A stretch of 60,779 nucleotides of DNA from Firmicutes bacterium FC7 (lineage in GTDB: Bacteria > Bacillota > Clostridia > Tissierellales > Tissierellaceae). The notes under the pieces are model-generated. The model did no database searches, was not told the origin of the DNA, and was given only the letters and a program-made list of their open reading frames with translations. Positions 53,357 through 60,779 of this stretch are shown here, piece by piece. The DNA is taken from positions 535 through 61,313 of the forward strand of contig JAKELU010000013.1 of the NCBI GenBank assembly GCA_022760735.1, in the 5' to 3' direction. Position 1 is the first letter of the stretch. Every line of letters begins with the position of its first letter. The position numbers and the translations under genes are program-made.

Positions 53357-53752
53357 TTACCAAACGTAGCAAAGAACTTCTCCACCTATATTTTCTTTTC
53401 TAGCTACTTTGTCAGTCATTATACCTTTTGAAGTTGATAGGATAACTATTCCTAAACCTCCTAAAACTCTTGGTATTTCATCACTCTTAACATATACTCT
53501 TAAGCCTGGTTTAGAAATTCTTTTAATTCCACTAATTACCTTTTCTTTTTGCTTTCCATATTTTAAATCAACTCTTATTATCCCTTGTTTTCCATCATCT
53601 ATTACATCAAAGCCTTTTATGAAACCTTCGTTTAATAAGATTTGAGCTATTTCTTTCTTTATATTAGAAGCAGGAATATCAACTGATTCATGTTTAGCAT
53701 TACTTGCATTTCTTATTCTCGTTAACATATCTGCAATTGGGTCAGTCATCAT
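53357..53752 (-). CDS. rpsH: 30S ribosomal protein S8
   Basis: The protein has 131 residues: [14 protein letters not shown] and the end [20 protein letters not shown]. Two adjacent ATGs are both possible starts. S8 regulates the spc operon in E. coli. Confidence 0.98.
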   Translation of the reverse strand: MMTDPIADMLTRIRNASNAKHESVDIPASNIKKEIAQILLNEGFIKGFDVIDDGKQGIIRVDLKYGKQKEKVISGIKRISKPGLRVYVKSDEIPRVLGGLGIVILSTSKGIMTDKVARKENIGGEVLCYVW

Positions 53753-53782
53753 AATTTAGCTACCTCCTTTCATAACCTAATA

Positions 53783-53968
53783 CTACCAGCTTGCTTTTTT
53801 AACACCAGGGATTTGGCCCTTATATGCCAATTCTCTAAAACAAATACGGCAGATTCCATATTTTCTTAATACCGCATGAGGTCTACCACATATATTACAT
53901 CTTGTATACGCTCTTGTGCTAAACTTTGGTTTTCTTTTTTGTTTAGCAATCATTGATTTTTTAGCCAA
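53783..53968 (-). CDS. rpsN: 30S ribosomal protein S14, zinc-binding type Z
   Basis: The protein has 61 residues with CNICGR...CRICFREL, the zinc site of the short S14 form. [20 protein letters not shown] precedes it. The zinc form is usual in Firmicutes. Confidence 0.98.
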   Translation of the reverse strand: MAKKSMIAKQKRKPKFSTRAYTRCNICGRPHAVLRKYGICRICFRELAYKGQIPGVKKASW

Positions 53969-53986
53969 GACTTTTTCCCTCCTTCT

Positions 53987-54529
53987 TTACTTTCTAAAGG
54001 GCATTCCCATTTTCTCTAAGAACACCTTAGCTTCTTCATCAGTTTTAGCAGTCGTTACTATCACTATGTCTAATCCCTTGATTGTATCAACCTTATCATA
54101 TTCGATTTCTGGGAATATAAGCTGTTCTTTGATACCAATTGCATAGTTTCCTCTACCATCAAATGAAGTATCACTTACACCTCTAAAGTCTCTTACTCTT
54201 GGCAATGCAATATTCATAAATTTATCTAAAAAGTCATACATTCTGTCACCTCTTAAGGTAACTTTTGCTCCTACTTTCATACCTTCACGTATTTTAAAGT
54301 TAGCAATTGATTTCTTAGCTCTTGTGACAACTGGTTTTTGACCTGCAATTAATTCTAATTCCTTAACTGCTGATTCAAGTACTTTTGGATTGTCTTTTGC
54401 TTCACCAAGACCCATATTGATAACTATTTTTTCTAGTTTTGGTACTTCCATTATGTTCTTATACTGAAATCTTTCCATTAAAGCACTAACAACTTCGTTA
54501 GTATATTTTTCTTTTAATCTGGAAGCCAT
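53987..54529 (-). CDS. rplE: 50S ribosomal protein L5
   Basis: The protein has 180 residues: [39 protein letters not shown] and [20 protein letters not shown]. It contacts 5S rRNA and the P-site tRNA. Confidence 0.98.
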   Translation of the reverse strand: MASRLKEKYTNEVVSALMERFQYKNIMEVPKLEKIVINMGLGEAKDNPKVLESAVKELELIAGQKPVVTRAKKSIANFKIREGMKVGAKVTLRGDRMYDFLDKFMNIALPRVRDFRGVSDTSFDGRGNYAIGIKEQLIFPEIEYDKVDTIKGLDIVIVTTAKTDEEAKVFLEKMGMPFRK

Positions 54530-54548
54530 TCTAATACCTCCCCTCTAC

Positions 54549-54866
54549 TTACTTTTTATCTAGAACTTCTCCACATCTTTTGCAAACTCTAACTTTCTTT
54601 CCATCAGCTGTAAAGCTGTGACCAACTCTAACACCTTTTTTGTCCTTTTCGCAATAGTACATTACTTTTGAAGCATTTATAGGACCTTCATACTTTAAAA
54701 TACCGCCTTGTTGAGTAGGACCACCTGCTTTTTTATGTCTTGTAATCATGTTGATACCTTCAACGATTACTTTATTTTCTTTAGGTAAAACTGTAAGAAC
54801 TTTTCCAGTCTTTCCTTTGTCTTTTCCAGAAATAACTACTACTGTATCTCCACTCTTTACGTGCAT
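54549..54866 (-). CDS. rplX: 50S ribosomal protein L24
   Basis: The protein has 105 residues with the KOW motif DTVVVISGKDKGKTGKVL. The C terminus has the CYCE...CKRCGE-like cysteines, a possible zinc site. Confidence 0.98.
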   Translation of the reverse strand: MHVKSGDTVVVISGKDKGKTGKVLTVLPKENKVIVEGINMITRHKKAGGPTQQGGILKYEGPINASKVMYYCEKDKKGVRVGHSFTADGKKVRVCKRCGEVLDKK

Positions 54867-54880
54867 TTCGACACCTCCTC

Positions 54881-55249
54881 CTATAATACTTCCGGTGCTA
54901 AGGATATTATCTTCATGAAGTTTCCTCTTCTTAATTCCCTAGTAACTGGTCCAAATATACGGGTTCCAACAGGGTTTCTATCTTCTTTAATTATAACAGC
55001 TGCGTTATCATCAAATTTAATGTATGATCCGTCTTCTCTTCTCACTCCATAATTTGTTCTAACAATAACAGCCTTAACTACATCACCCTTTTTAACAACC
55101 CCACCAGGTGTTGCACTTTTAACTGCAGCAACTACTATATCTCCAACATTTGCATAATGTCTATTAGTACCACCTAAAATTCTGATAACTAATAATTCTT
55201 TTGCTCCTGAGTTATCAGCAACTCTTAAACGAGTTTCGGTTTGTATCAT
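54881..55249 (-). CDS. rplN: 50S ribosomal protein L14
   Basis: The protein has 122 residues: [20 protein letters not shown] and the end [20 protein letters not shown]. Confidence 0.98.
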   Translation of the reverse strand: MIQTETRLRVADNSGAKELLVIRILGGTNRHYANVGDIVVAAVKSATPGGVVKKGDVVKAVIVRTNYGVRREDGSYIKFDDNAAVIIKEDRNPVGTRIFGPVTRELRRGNFMKIISLAPEVL

Positions 55250-55278
55250 TTAGCATACCTCCCTTCGAGTTAAAAGGA

Positions 55279-55533
55279 CTATTTTGCCTTTTCTATAATT
55301 CTTACTACTCTCCATCTTTTATCCTTACTTAATGGTCTAGTCTCCATAATTTCGACTATATCACCAATACCACATGCATTTTCTTCATCATGGGCTTTAA
55401 ACTTTGTTGTTCTCTTAATTTGCTTTTTATATAAAGGATGAGTTACGAATGTTTCTATACCTACAACAACAGTCTTATCCATTTTATCACTTAATACAGT
55501 TCCAATTTGAACTTTGCGATGTCCTCTTTCCAT
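55279..55533 (-). CDS. rpsQ: 30S ribosomal protein S17
   Basis: The protein has 84 residues: [52 protein letters not shown]. It lies 7 bp after rpmC. Confidence 0.98.
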   Translation of the reverse strand: MERGHRKVQIGTVLSDKMDKTVVVGIETFVTHPLYKKQIKRTTKFKAHDEENACGIGDIVEIMETRPLSKDKRWRVVRIIEKAK

Positions 55534-55540
55534 TCGAGAT

Positions 55541-55747
55541 TTAAACCTCCTTTCCTATTCCTAGTTCACGTTCCCTAACAATTGTTTTAACGCGAGCTAT
55601 GTCTTTTCTTACTGCTTTAATTCTCAAGGGGTTATCTAATTGACCAGTAGCCAATTGAAATCTCAAATTGAACAATTCCGCTTTTAAATCATTTAGTTGT
55701 TTAATTAATTCTTTTTCTGACATTTGGCGAATTTCTTTAGCTTTCAT
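55541..55747 (-). CDS. rpmC: 50S ribosomal protein L29
   Basis: The protein has 68 residues from the ATG at 55747: [20 protein letters not shown] and the signature [15 protein letters not shown]. The start overlaps the rplP end by 11 bp; a longer frame to 55789 lies inside rplP and is rejected. Confidence 0.96.
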   Translation of the reverse strand: MKAKEIRQMSEKELIKQLNDLKAELFNLRFQLATGQLDNPLRIKAVRKDIARVKTIVRERELGIGKEV

Positions 55748-56180
55748 TAGCTTCACCACCCTCATCTTGTGTATCTTCACGTCTAACAAATTTTGTCTTT
55801 ATGGATAATTTGTGAGCAGCAAGTCTCATAGCTTCTCTAGCATCTTCTTCTGAAACTCCACCCATTTCGAATAGAATTCTTCCTGGTTTTACTACAGCTA
55901 CCCAATACTCAGGTGAACCTTTACCAGCACCCATACGTGTTTCAGCAGGTTTTTCTGTTATTGGTTTGTCTGGGAATATCTTAATCCATACATTCCCGCC
56001 TCTCTTTACATATCTAGTCATAGCACGTCTTGCAGCTTCTATTTGATTGGAAGTAATCCAAGCTGGCTCTAATGCTTGTAGACCAAATTCTCCATAAGTA
56101 ATTGTATTACCACGAAGTGCCTTACCTTTCATTCTTCCTCTATGAACTCTACGATATTTAACTCTTTTAGGCATTAACAT
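55737..56180 (-). CDS. rplP: 50S ribosomal protein L16
   Basis: The protein has 147 residues (145 if the second ATG is used): [16 protein letters not shown] and the end region [28 protein letters not shown] lies before the first ATG, which supports 56180. The C-terminal tail is a little long and acidic. Confidence 0.97.
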   Translation of the reverse strand: MLMPKRVKYRRVHRGRMKGKALRGNTITYGEFGLQALEPAWITSNQIEAARRAMTRYVKRGGNVWIKIFPDKPITEKPAETRMGAGKGSPEYWVAVVKPGRILFEMGGVSEEDAREAMRLAAHKLSIKTKFVRREDTQDEGGEANES

Positions 56181-56209
56181 ATTATCTTCCTCCTTCCTAC
56201 AGCACTTTA

Positions 56210-56884
56210 TTATTCTTCCTCAGTGTTGCTTACTTCAACTTTTTCTACCTTCTTAGTAGGAAGAATTTCACCTTTGTAAAGCCATACTTTAACTCCTAAT
56301 TTACCATAAGTAGTATCAGCTTCAGCAAATCCATAATCTATATCCGCTCTTAAGGTTTGTAGTGGAATAGTTCCTTCGCTATAACCTTCTGTTCTAGCCA
56401 TATCTGCTCCACCAAGTCTTCCAGCTACTGAAGTCTTAATTCCCTTAGCTCCAGCTCTCATAGTTCTTTGTATCGCTTGTTTCATAGCTCTTCTGAAAGT
56501 AACTCTTCTTTCTAATTGTTGAGCTATATTTTCAGCTACTAATTGAGCATCTAGTTCAGGTACTTTGATTTCTTCAACATTAACAACAACGCTCTTCTTA
56601 GTCATTTTTTCTAATTCTAATCTTAATTCTTCTACTCCTGCTCCACCTCTACCTATAACCATACCTGGTTTAGCTGTGAATACAGTTACCTTAATCTTAT
56701 TAGCAGCTCTTTCTATTTCAACTTTTGAAATTCCAGCGATAAATAATTTCTTTTTTACATATTCTCTTATTTTATGGTCCTCAACTAATAATTGATTGAA
56801 ATTCTTCTTATCTGCATACCATTTTGAGTCCCAATCTTTTATTATACCGACTCTTAGACCGTGTGGGTTAACTTTTTGACCCAT
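56210..56884 (-). CDS. rpsC: 30S ribosomal protein S3
   Basis: The protein has 224 residues: [22 protein letters not shown]-domain [14 protein letters not shown], and [20 protein letters not shown]. Confidence 0.98.
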   Translation of the reverse strand: MGQKVNPHGLRVGIIKDWDSKWYADKKNFNQLLVEDHKIREYVKKKLFIAGISKVEIERAANKIKVTVFTAKPGMVIGRGGAGVEELRLELEKMTKKSVVVNVEEIKVPELDAQLVAENIAQQLERRVTFRRAMKQAIQRTMRAGAKGIKTSVAGRLGGADMARTEGYSEGTIPLQTLRADIDYGFAEADTTYGKLGVKVWLYKGEILPTKKVEKVEVSNTEEE

Positions 56885-56899
56885 TAACTATCCCTCCTT

Positions 56900-57235
56900 C
56901 TACTCACGTTCTTTTACAACAACTCCAATATGACTGCTTCTCTTAATAATTGGATATGCCATACCCTTTGCTTTAGGTCTAAATCTTTTCATACGAGGAC
57001 CTTCATTAGCATAGGCTTCTGCAACATATAATTTATCTCTATCTAAGTTAAAGTTGTTTTCAGCATTAGCAACTGCAGAGTTTAATACTTTTTCAAGAGC
57101 TCTAGCACCTCTTTTAGGTGTAAACTTCAGGATTGAAAGAGCTTCGTCTACTTGTTTGCCTCTGATTTCGTTACATATGAAGTTAACCTTTAAAGGTGAA
57201 ATCCTTACATATTTCGCTATGGCTCTAGCTTCCAC
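56900..57235 (-). CDS. rplV: 50S ribosomal protein L22
   Basis: The protein has 111 residues: [20 protein letters not shown] and the tip-loop region [17 protein letters not shown], which lines the exit tunnel and is a known macrolide-related site. Confidence 0.98.
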   Translation of the reverse strand: MEARAIAKYVRISPLKVNFICNEIRGKQVDEALSILKFTPKRGARALEKVLNSAVANAENNFNLDRDKLYVAEAYANEGPRMKRFRPKAKGMAYPIIKRSSHIGVVVKERE

Positions 57236-57253
57236 TATAATTCCCTCCTTCTC

Positions 57254-57541
57254 TTACTTTTTAACACCAGATGATTTTTCGTTCTTATCAATATGACTTC
57301 TAAAAGTTCTTGTTGGAACAAACTCACCTAGTTTATGGCCAACCATATCTTCGGTTATATATACTGGAACATGTTTTCTTCCGTCATGTACAGCTATAGT
57401 ATGAGATACCATTTCTGGAAATATAGTTGAACGACGAGACCATGTTTTTATTACTTTTTTATCATTCGCTTTATTTAACTCTTCTATTTTCTTTAGAAGA
57501 TGCTCATCACAAAACGGTCCTTTTTTCAGAGATCTACCCAC
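57254..57541 (-). CDS. rpsS: 30S ribosomal protein S19
   Basis: The protein has 95 residues from the GTG at 57541, six bases after [26 protein letters not shown] and [20 protein letters not shown]. The upstream ATG at 57559 lies on the ribosome site and is rejected. Confidence 0.96.
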   Translation of the reverse strand: MGRSLKKGPFCDEHLLKKIEELNKANDKKVIKTWSRRSTIFPEMVSHTIAVHDGRKHVPVYITEDMVGHKLGEFVPTRTFRSHIDKNEKSSGVKK

Positions 57542-57567
57542 TACTATTCCTCCTTTCAAAAGCTTAA

Positions 57568-58398
57568 CTATTTAGTTCTTCTTCTTACTATATATTGATC
57601 TGACTTTTTATTTTTCTTTCTAGTCTTTAATCCTAATGCAGGTTTACCCCATGGAGTTAATGGTGCAGGTCTACCAATAGGAGCTCTACCTTCCCCACCA
57701 CCGTGTGGATGGTCTACAGGGTTCATCGCACTACCTCTTACAGTAGGTCTAACTCCCATATGTCTCTTTCTTCCAGCCTTACCAATCTTTATTAGCTCAT
57801 GATCTACATTTCCTACTTGACCAATAGTAGCACGACAGTCAACACTTACTAATCTAAACTCTCCAGATGGTAATCTAAGTTGAGCATATTTTCCTTCCTT
57901 AGCCATCAATTGAGCTTCAGCACCAGCACTTCTTACAAGTTGTGCTCCCTTACCTGGTTTTAACTCAACATTGTGTACTGTAGTACCTACTGGTATATCT
58001 TTAAGTTTTAAACTATTTCCTACTTTAATATCAGCTTCTTCACCTGATAAAATAGTATCTCCAACTTTTAATCCATTAGGTGCAAGAATATATCTCTTTT
58101 CACCATCTACATAATTTATCAAAGCAATATTAGCTGTTCTATTTGGATCGTATTCTATAGCAGCAACTTTGCCTGGAATACCATCTTTATCTCTTTTAAA
58201 ATCTATTATTCTATATTTCCTCTTAGCGCCACCGCCTCTATGACGAATGGTAATTCTACCTTGAGAGTTTCTTCCACCACTTTTATTTAAACTAACTACT
58301 AGTGACTTTTCAGGTTCTTTCTTAGTTATCTCTTCAAAAGTAGAAACTGTCATTTGTCTTAGTGCAGGGGAAGTAGGTTTATATTTTCTAACGCTCAT
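57568..58398 (-). CDS. rplB: 50S ribosomal protein L2
   Basis: The protein has 276 residues: [40 protein letters not shown], and [17 protein letters not shown] with the conserved His near the peptidyl-transferase centre. Confidence 0.98.
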   Translation of the reverse strand: MSVRKYKPTSPALRQMTVSTFEEITKKEPEKSLVVSLNKSGGRNSQGRITIRHRGGGAKRKYRIIDFKRDKDGIPGKVAAIEYDPNRTANIALINYVDGEKRYILAPNGLKVGDTILSGEEADIKVGNSLKLKDIPVGTTVHNVELKPGKGAQLVRSAGAEAQLMAKEGKYAQLRLPSGEFRLVSVDCRATIGQVGNVDHELIKIGKAGRKRHMGVRPTVRGSAMNPVDHPHGGGEGRAPIGRPAPLTPWGKPALGLKTRKKNKKSDQYIVRRRTK

Positions 58399-58424
58399 TG
58401 CTTTTCCCTCCTTCTATAAAACTT

Positions 58425-58718
58425 TTATTCCATGCCTTCGAAGAATTCTATTTTCTTAGAATCATCTGTTAATTTAACAATCGCTTTTTTCCAGCTAGGT
58501 CTTCTACCACTATGCATACCTTGTCTTTTTACCTTACCAAGCATATTCATAGTATTTACCTTTTCAACTTTTACACCAAATACAGTTTCAACAGCTTTTT
58601 TAACTTCTGATTTATTAGCTTTCTTATCAACCATGAAAGTATATTTGTTATCCGCCATTAATTCCATACTTTTTTCAGTGATTATCGGTTTTATAATAAT
58701 ATCGTGTGGACTACGCAT
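58425..58718 (-). CDS. rplW: 50S ribosomal protein L23
   Basis: The protein has 97 residues: [15 protein letters not shown] and [20 protein letters not shown]. It lies at the tunnel exit. The start shares one base with the rplD stop (TAATG). Confidence 0.98.
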   Translation of the reverse strand: MRSPHDIIIKPIITEKSMELMADNKYTFMVDKKANKSEVKKAVETVFGVKVEKVNTMNMLGKVKRQGMHSGRRPSWKKAIVKLTDDSKKIEFFEGME

Positions 58719-59341
58719 TATGCATACACCTCCTCCACTTTTTTAACCGCATCTTTAGTAATTATAAATGAATTGTATTTTAATATATCATAAACATTTA
58801 TTGTATTAACCAATGCAGTTGCAACATTTGGAATATTGTTAGCTGATTTAATTACATTTTCATCTTTTCTATCCATTACTATAAGAGCTTTTTTATCAGC
58901 ATTTAATCTTGTTAATAAATTAGCCATCTCCTTAGTCTTAGGAGCATCGAACTTAATCTCATCAACAACAATTATTTCATTGTTTTGTACCTTTGAAGTT
59001 AAAGCTGATTTTAACGCAAGTCTCTTAACTTTCTTAGGAACACTGTAGCTGTAGTCTCTTGGCTTTGGTGCAAATACAACTCCGCCACCTTTCCATTGAG
59101 GTGATCTTATGCTTCCTTGACGAGCTCTACCTGTTCCCTTTTGTCTCCAAGGTTTTCTTCCTCCACCTCTTACTTCTGCTCTAGTTTTTGCTGATTGTGT
59201 TCCTTGTCTTTTATTTGCAAGTTGGTTTTTAACAACCTCATAAACTACATGTTGATTGATTTCAACACCAAACACATCATCACTTAATTCTATCTCTTCA
59301 ACAACATTTCCTAGCATGTTGTAAACATTAACTTTAGGCAT
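58718..59341 (-). CDS. rplD: 50S ribosomal protein L4
   Basis: The protein has 207 residues: [20 protein letters not shown] and [20 protein letters not shown] in the tunnel loop. In some bacteria L4 also regulates the S10 operon. Confidence 0.98.
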   Translation of the reverse strand: MPKVNVYNMLGNVVEEIELSDDVFGVEINQHVVYEVVKNQLANKRQGTQSAKTRAEVRGGGRKPWRQKGTGRARQGSIRSPQWKGGGVVFAPKPRDYSYSVPKKVKRLALKSALTSKVQNNEIIVVDEIKFDAPKTKEMANLLTRLNADKKALIVMDRKDENVIKSANNIPNVATALVNTINVYDILKYNSFIITKDAVKKVEEVYA

Positions 59342-59368
59342 TTCACATCCTCCTTTCCGCCAATTTTA

Positions 59369-59995
59369 TTACTTCTTAATTGTTTCTTTGATAGTAACAA
59401 GTCCTTTTTTAGGTCCTGGAACAGCACCCTTAACAAGAATCAAGTTTCTTTCAGCATCTACTCTTACTATCTCCAAGTTTTGAACAGTAACTTTCTCATT
59501 ACCCATTCTTCCAGCCATTCTATGATTTTTGAATACTTTACCTGGATAAGTAGCTGCACCCATACCACCTGGCATTCTATGAAACTTAGAACCATGAGTT
59601 TCTCTACCTCTACCAAAACCATGTCTCTTTATAACACCTTGAGTTCCTTTTCCTTTTGAAATTCCTGTAACATCAACCATGTCTCCTACTGCAAATACAT
59701 CCGCTTTAATTTCTTGGCCGATTTGGAATTCATCTGGGTTTTCTACCTTGAATTCTTTTAAAACTTTCTTATATCCTAAATTAGCCTTGTCAAAATGACC
59801 TTTAATAGGCTTATTAACCTTTCTTGCTTCTACATCAACAAATCCTACTTGAATAGCATTATATCCATCAGTTTCAACAGTCTTCTTTTGAACAACAACT
59901 AATGGACCTGCTTCTATAACAGTAACAGGTACTACTCTTCCATCTTCCATAAAAATTTGAGTCATACCTATTTTTTTACCTAGTATCTTTTTCAT
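59369..59995 (-). CDS. rplC: 50S ribosomal protein L3
   Basis: The protein has 208 residues: [20 protein letters not shown] and the loop [20 protein letters not shown] near the catalytic centre. Confidence 0.98.
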   Translation of the reverse strand: MKKILGKKIGMTQIFMEDGRVVPVTVIEAGPLVVVQKKTVETDGYNAIQVGFVDVEARKVNKPIKGHFDKANLGYKKVLKEFKVENPDEFQIGQEIKADVFAVGDMVDVTGISKGKGTQGVIKRHGFGRGRETHGSKFHRMPGGMGAATYPGKVFKNHRMAGRMGNEKVTVQNLEIVRVDAERNLILVKGAVPGPKKGLVTIKETIKK

Positions 59996-60052
59996 GTTGC
60001 ACCTCCTATTATTTTACAGCGGATTACCCATTGGTAATCTTATAAAGTAATT

Positions 60053-60364
60053 TTATAACTTTATTTCAATGTCAACCCCAGCAGGTAAATTCAACTTCAT
60101 AAGTGAATCTACTGTTTTTTGATTTGGGTTAAGGATATCAATTAATCTCTTATGAGTTCTTTGCTCAAATTGCTCTCTAGAATCCTTGTATTTGTGTACT
60201 GCTCTAAGGATTGTAATAATTTCCTTTTCAGTTGGAAGAGGTACTGGACCTGAAACACTAGCACCTGTTCTCTTAGCAGTTTCAACTATTCTTTGAGCTG
60301 AAGCATCTAATAACTCATGATCATAAGCCTTTAACCTAATTCTTATTTTTTGTTTGTTTGACAT
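60053..60364 (-). CDS. rpsJ: 30S ribosomal protein S10
   Basis: The protein has 103 residues: [20 protein letters not shown] and [20 protein letters not shown]. It also forms the NusB-NusE antitermination pair. It is the first gene of the S10 operon in this window. Confidence 0.98.
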   Translation of the reverse strand: MSNKQKIRIRLKAYDHELLDASAQRIVETAKRTGASVSGPVPLPTEKEIITILRAVHKYKDSREQFEQRTHKRLIDILNPNQKTVDSLMKLNLPAGVDIEIKL

Positions 60365-60612
60365 TTAATTCCCTCCTTCTATCGCATGCTTACACTATTT
60401 TACATGCGACTCAAGATGCCGATACACCCTGCCGGGCGTTTTCTATTTTTTTAAAATCAGCAATCTTTAGTCGCCCGATTTAAAACCGGACATTTCTCAG
60501 CAAAAATTCCCTGCAATTACGCAGCCACCTTTTGCCTCATCGCAATGTCGTACACGTCAAAAAATAGGCATAGCTATAGACCTATCTTTTAACTAATTTT
60601 AAACACTATAAT

Positions 60613-60641
60613 ATTTTACATCAAGACACAACAAATTTCAA
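60613..60641 (-). promoter_or_regulatory. Candidate S10 operon promoter
   Basis: TTGAAA (60641-60636), 17 bp, TAAAAT (60618-60613), placed between the tuf terminator and the leader. Confidence 0.55.
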
Positions 60642-60668
60642 GCTTTTTTTCATCTTATATTTTTAGAC

Positions 60669-60701
60669 ATAAAAAGAGGGAAGTCCCCTCTTTTTATGTC
60701 T
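60669..60701 (-). terminator. Terminator of tuf
   Basis: ACATAAAAAGAGGG and CCCTCTTTTTATGT pair around AAGTC, about 25 bp after the tuf stop codon. Confidence 0.85.
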
Positions 60702-60723
60702 TTATTTCATTGTGCTATGATTA

Positions 60724-60779
60724 TTATTCAATAACCTTAGTAACAACTCCTGAACCTACAGTTCTTCCACCTTCACGAA
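60724..60779 (-). CDS. tuf: Elongation factor Tu, 3' end only
   Basis: The last 18 codons read REGGRTVGSGVVTKVIE and stop, the conserved C terminus of EF-Tu. The rest lies beyond the window. Many Firmicutes have one tuf and others two; a second copy could explain a contig break here. Confidence 0.95.
   Translation of the reverse strand, partial: REGGRTVGSGVVTKVIE

Larger units (their letters stand above)
60365..60723 (-). promoter_or_regulatory. Leader region of the S10 operon
   Basis: No gene is visible. Minus-strand features: the candidate promoter at 60613-60641, then a leader of about 240 bases with inverted repeats CGGGCG/CGCCCG (about 60434-60478) and TCGCATG/CATGCGA (60382-60409) just before the rpsJ ribosome site. 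Such a leader could carry ribosomal-protein feedback control. Confidence 0.5.

Noticed and set aside
60382-60480. Known riboswitch in the S10 leader
   Set aside because: Inverted repeats are present, but no conserved riboswitch core could be recognised; ribosomal feedback is more likely.

Overview
The window comes from a low-GC Gram-positive bacterium. The S10–spc–alpha ribosomal order, a zinc-type S14 gene, a KOW-protein gene beside infA, strong AGGAGG ribosome sites and TTG/GTG starts suggest a clostridial or Tissierella-like lineage (inference). It has two parts. Positions 41174-60779 are core chromosome, all on the minus strand: the 3' end of tuf, then rpsJ through rplQ, ecfA1-ecfA2-ecfT, truA, rplM and rpsI. 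Positions 1-41173 are a mobile, plasmid-like island sitting immediately downstream of the rpsI stop codon. Both ends of the window lie in sequence likely to be multicopy (a transposon-end repeat on the left, tuf on the right), so the window may be a whole contig broken at repeats.

The island is bounded by two direct copies of a Tn7-like end cassette: 1-295 (cut by the window start) and 40719-41173 (complete). The complete cassette has an L-type end (TGTCCAG..., five GACAAAGTTTGCTCG-like repeats), a conserved ~145 bp core, a terminator, and an inverted R-type end (TGTTTATTTACA...) that stops 6 bp from the rpsI stop codon. Between the cassettes lie ~40 kb that look like a plasmid: a primase-helicase replication protein (29493-32141), a ParM-like actin and ParR-like partner (27056-28260), a dense repeat array resembling a centromere or origin (26365-26529), a cI/LexA-type repressor with divergent promoters, a tyrosine recombinase, and a full tnsA-tnsB-tnsC-tniQ operon. 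The TnsA protein appears catalytically dead: the conserved Glu and Asp of its nuclease site read Gln and Thr. In Tn7, loss of TnsA nuclease activity switches transposition to a replicative mode that yields cointegrates. A plasmid flanked by direct copies of a small transposon is the structure of a cointegrate. My main proposal is therefore a plasmid that integrates beside rpsI by Tn7-type replicative transposition.

Cargo includes two defence loci. The first is a type II CBASS operon (CD-NTase, Cap2 E1/E2 fusion, Cap3 JAB protease, membrane SAVED effector) at 951-5134. The second is a 13-gene operon at 7564-25749: two HsdS-like subunits, an HsdM-like methylase, a giant AAA ATPase, a HerA-like ATPase with a NurA-like partner, a nuclease-like protein, a Hanks-type kinase with TPRs, and several unknown proteins, but no HsdR. 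It recalls the methylation-associated defence system MADS.

The ribosomal region is ordinary apart from the absence of map between adk and the KOW gene, and from the fact that the rpsI operon now ends at a terminator carried by the mobile element.
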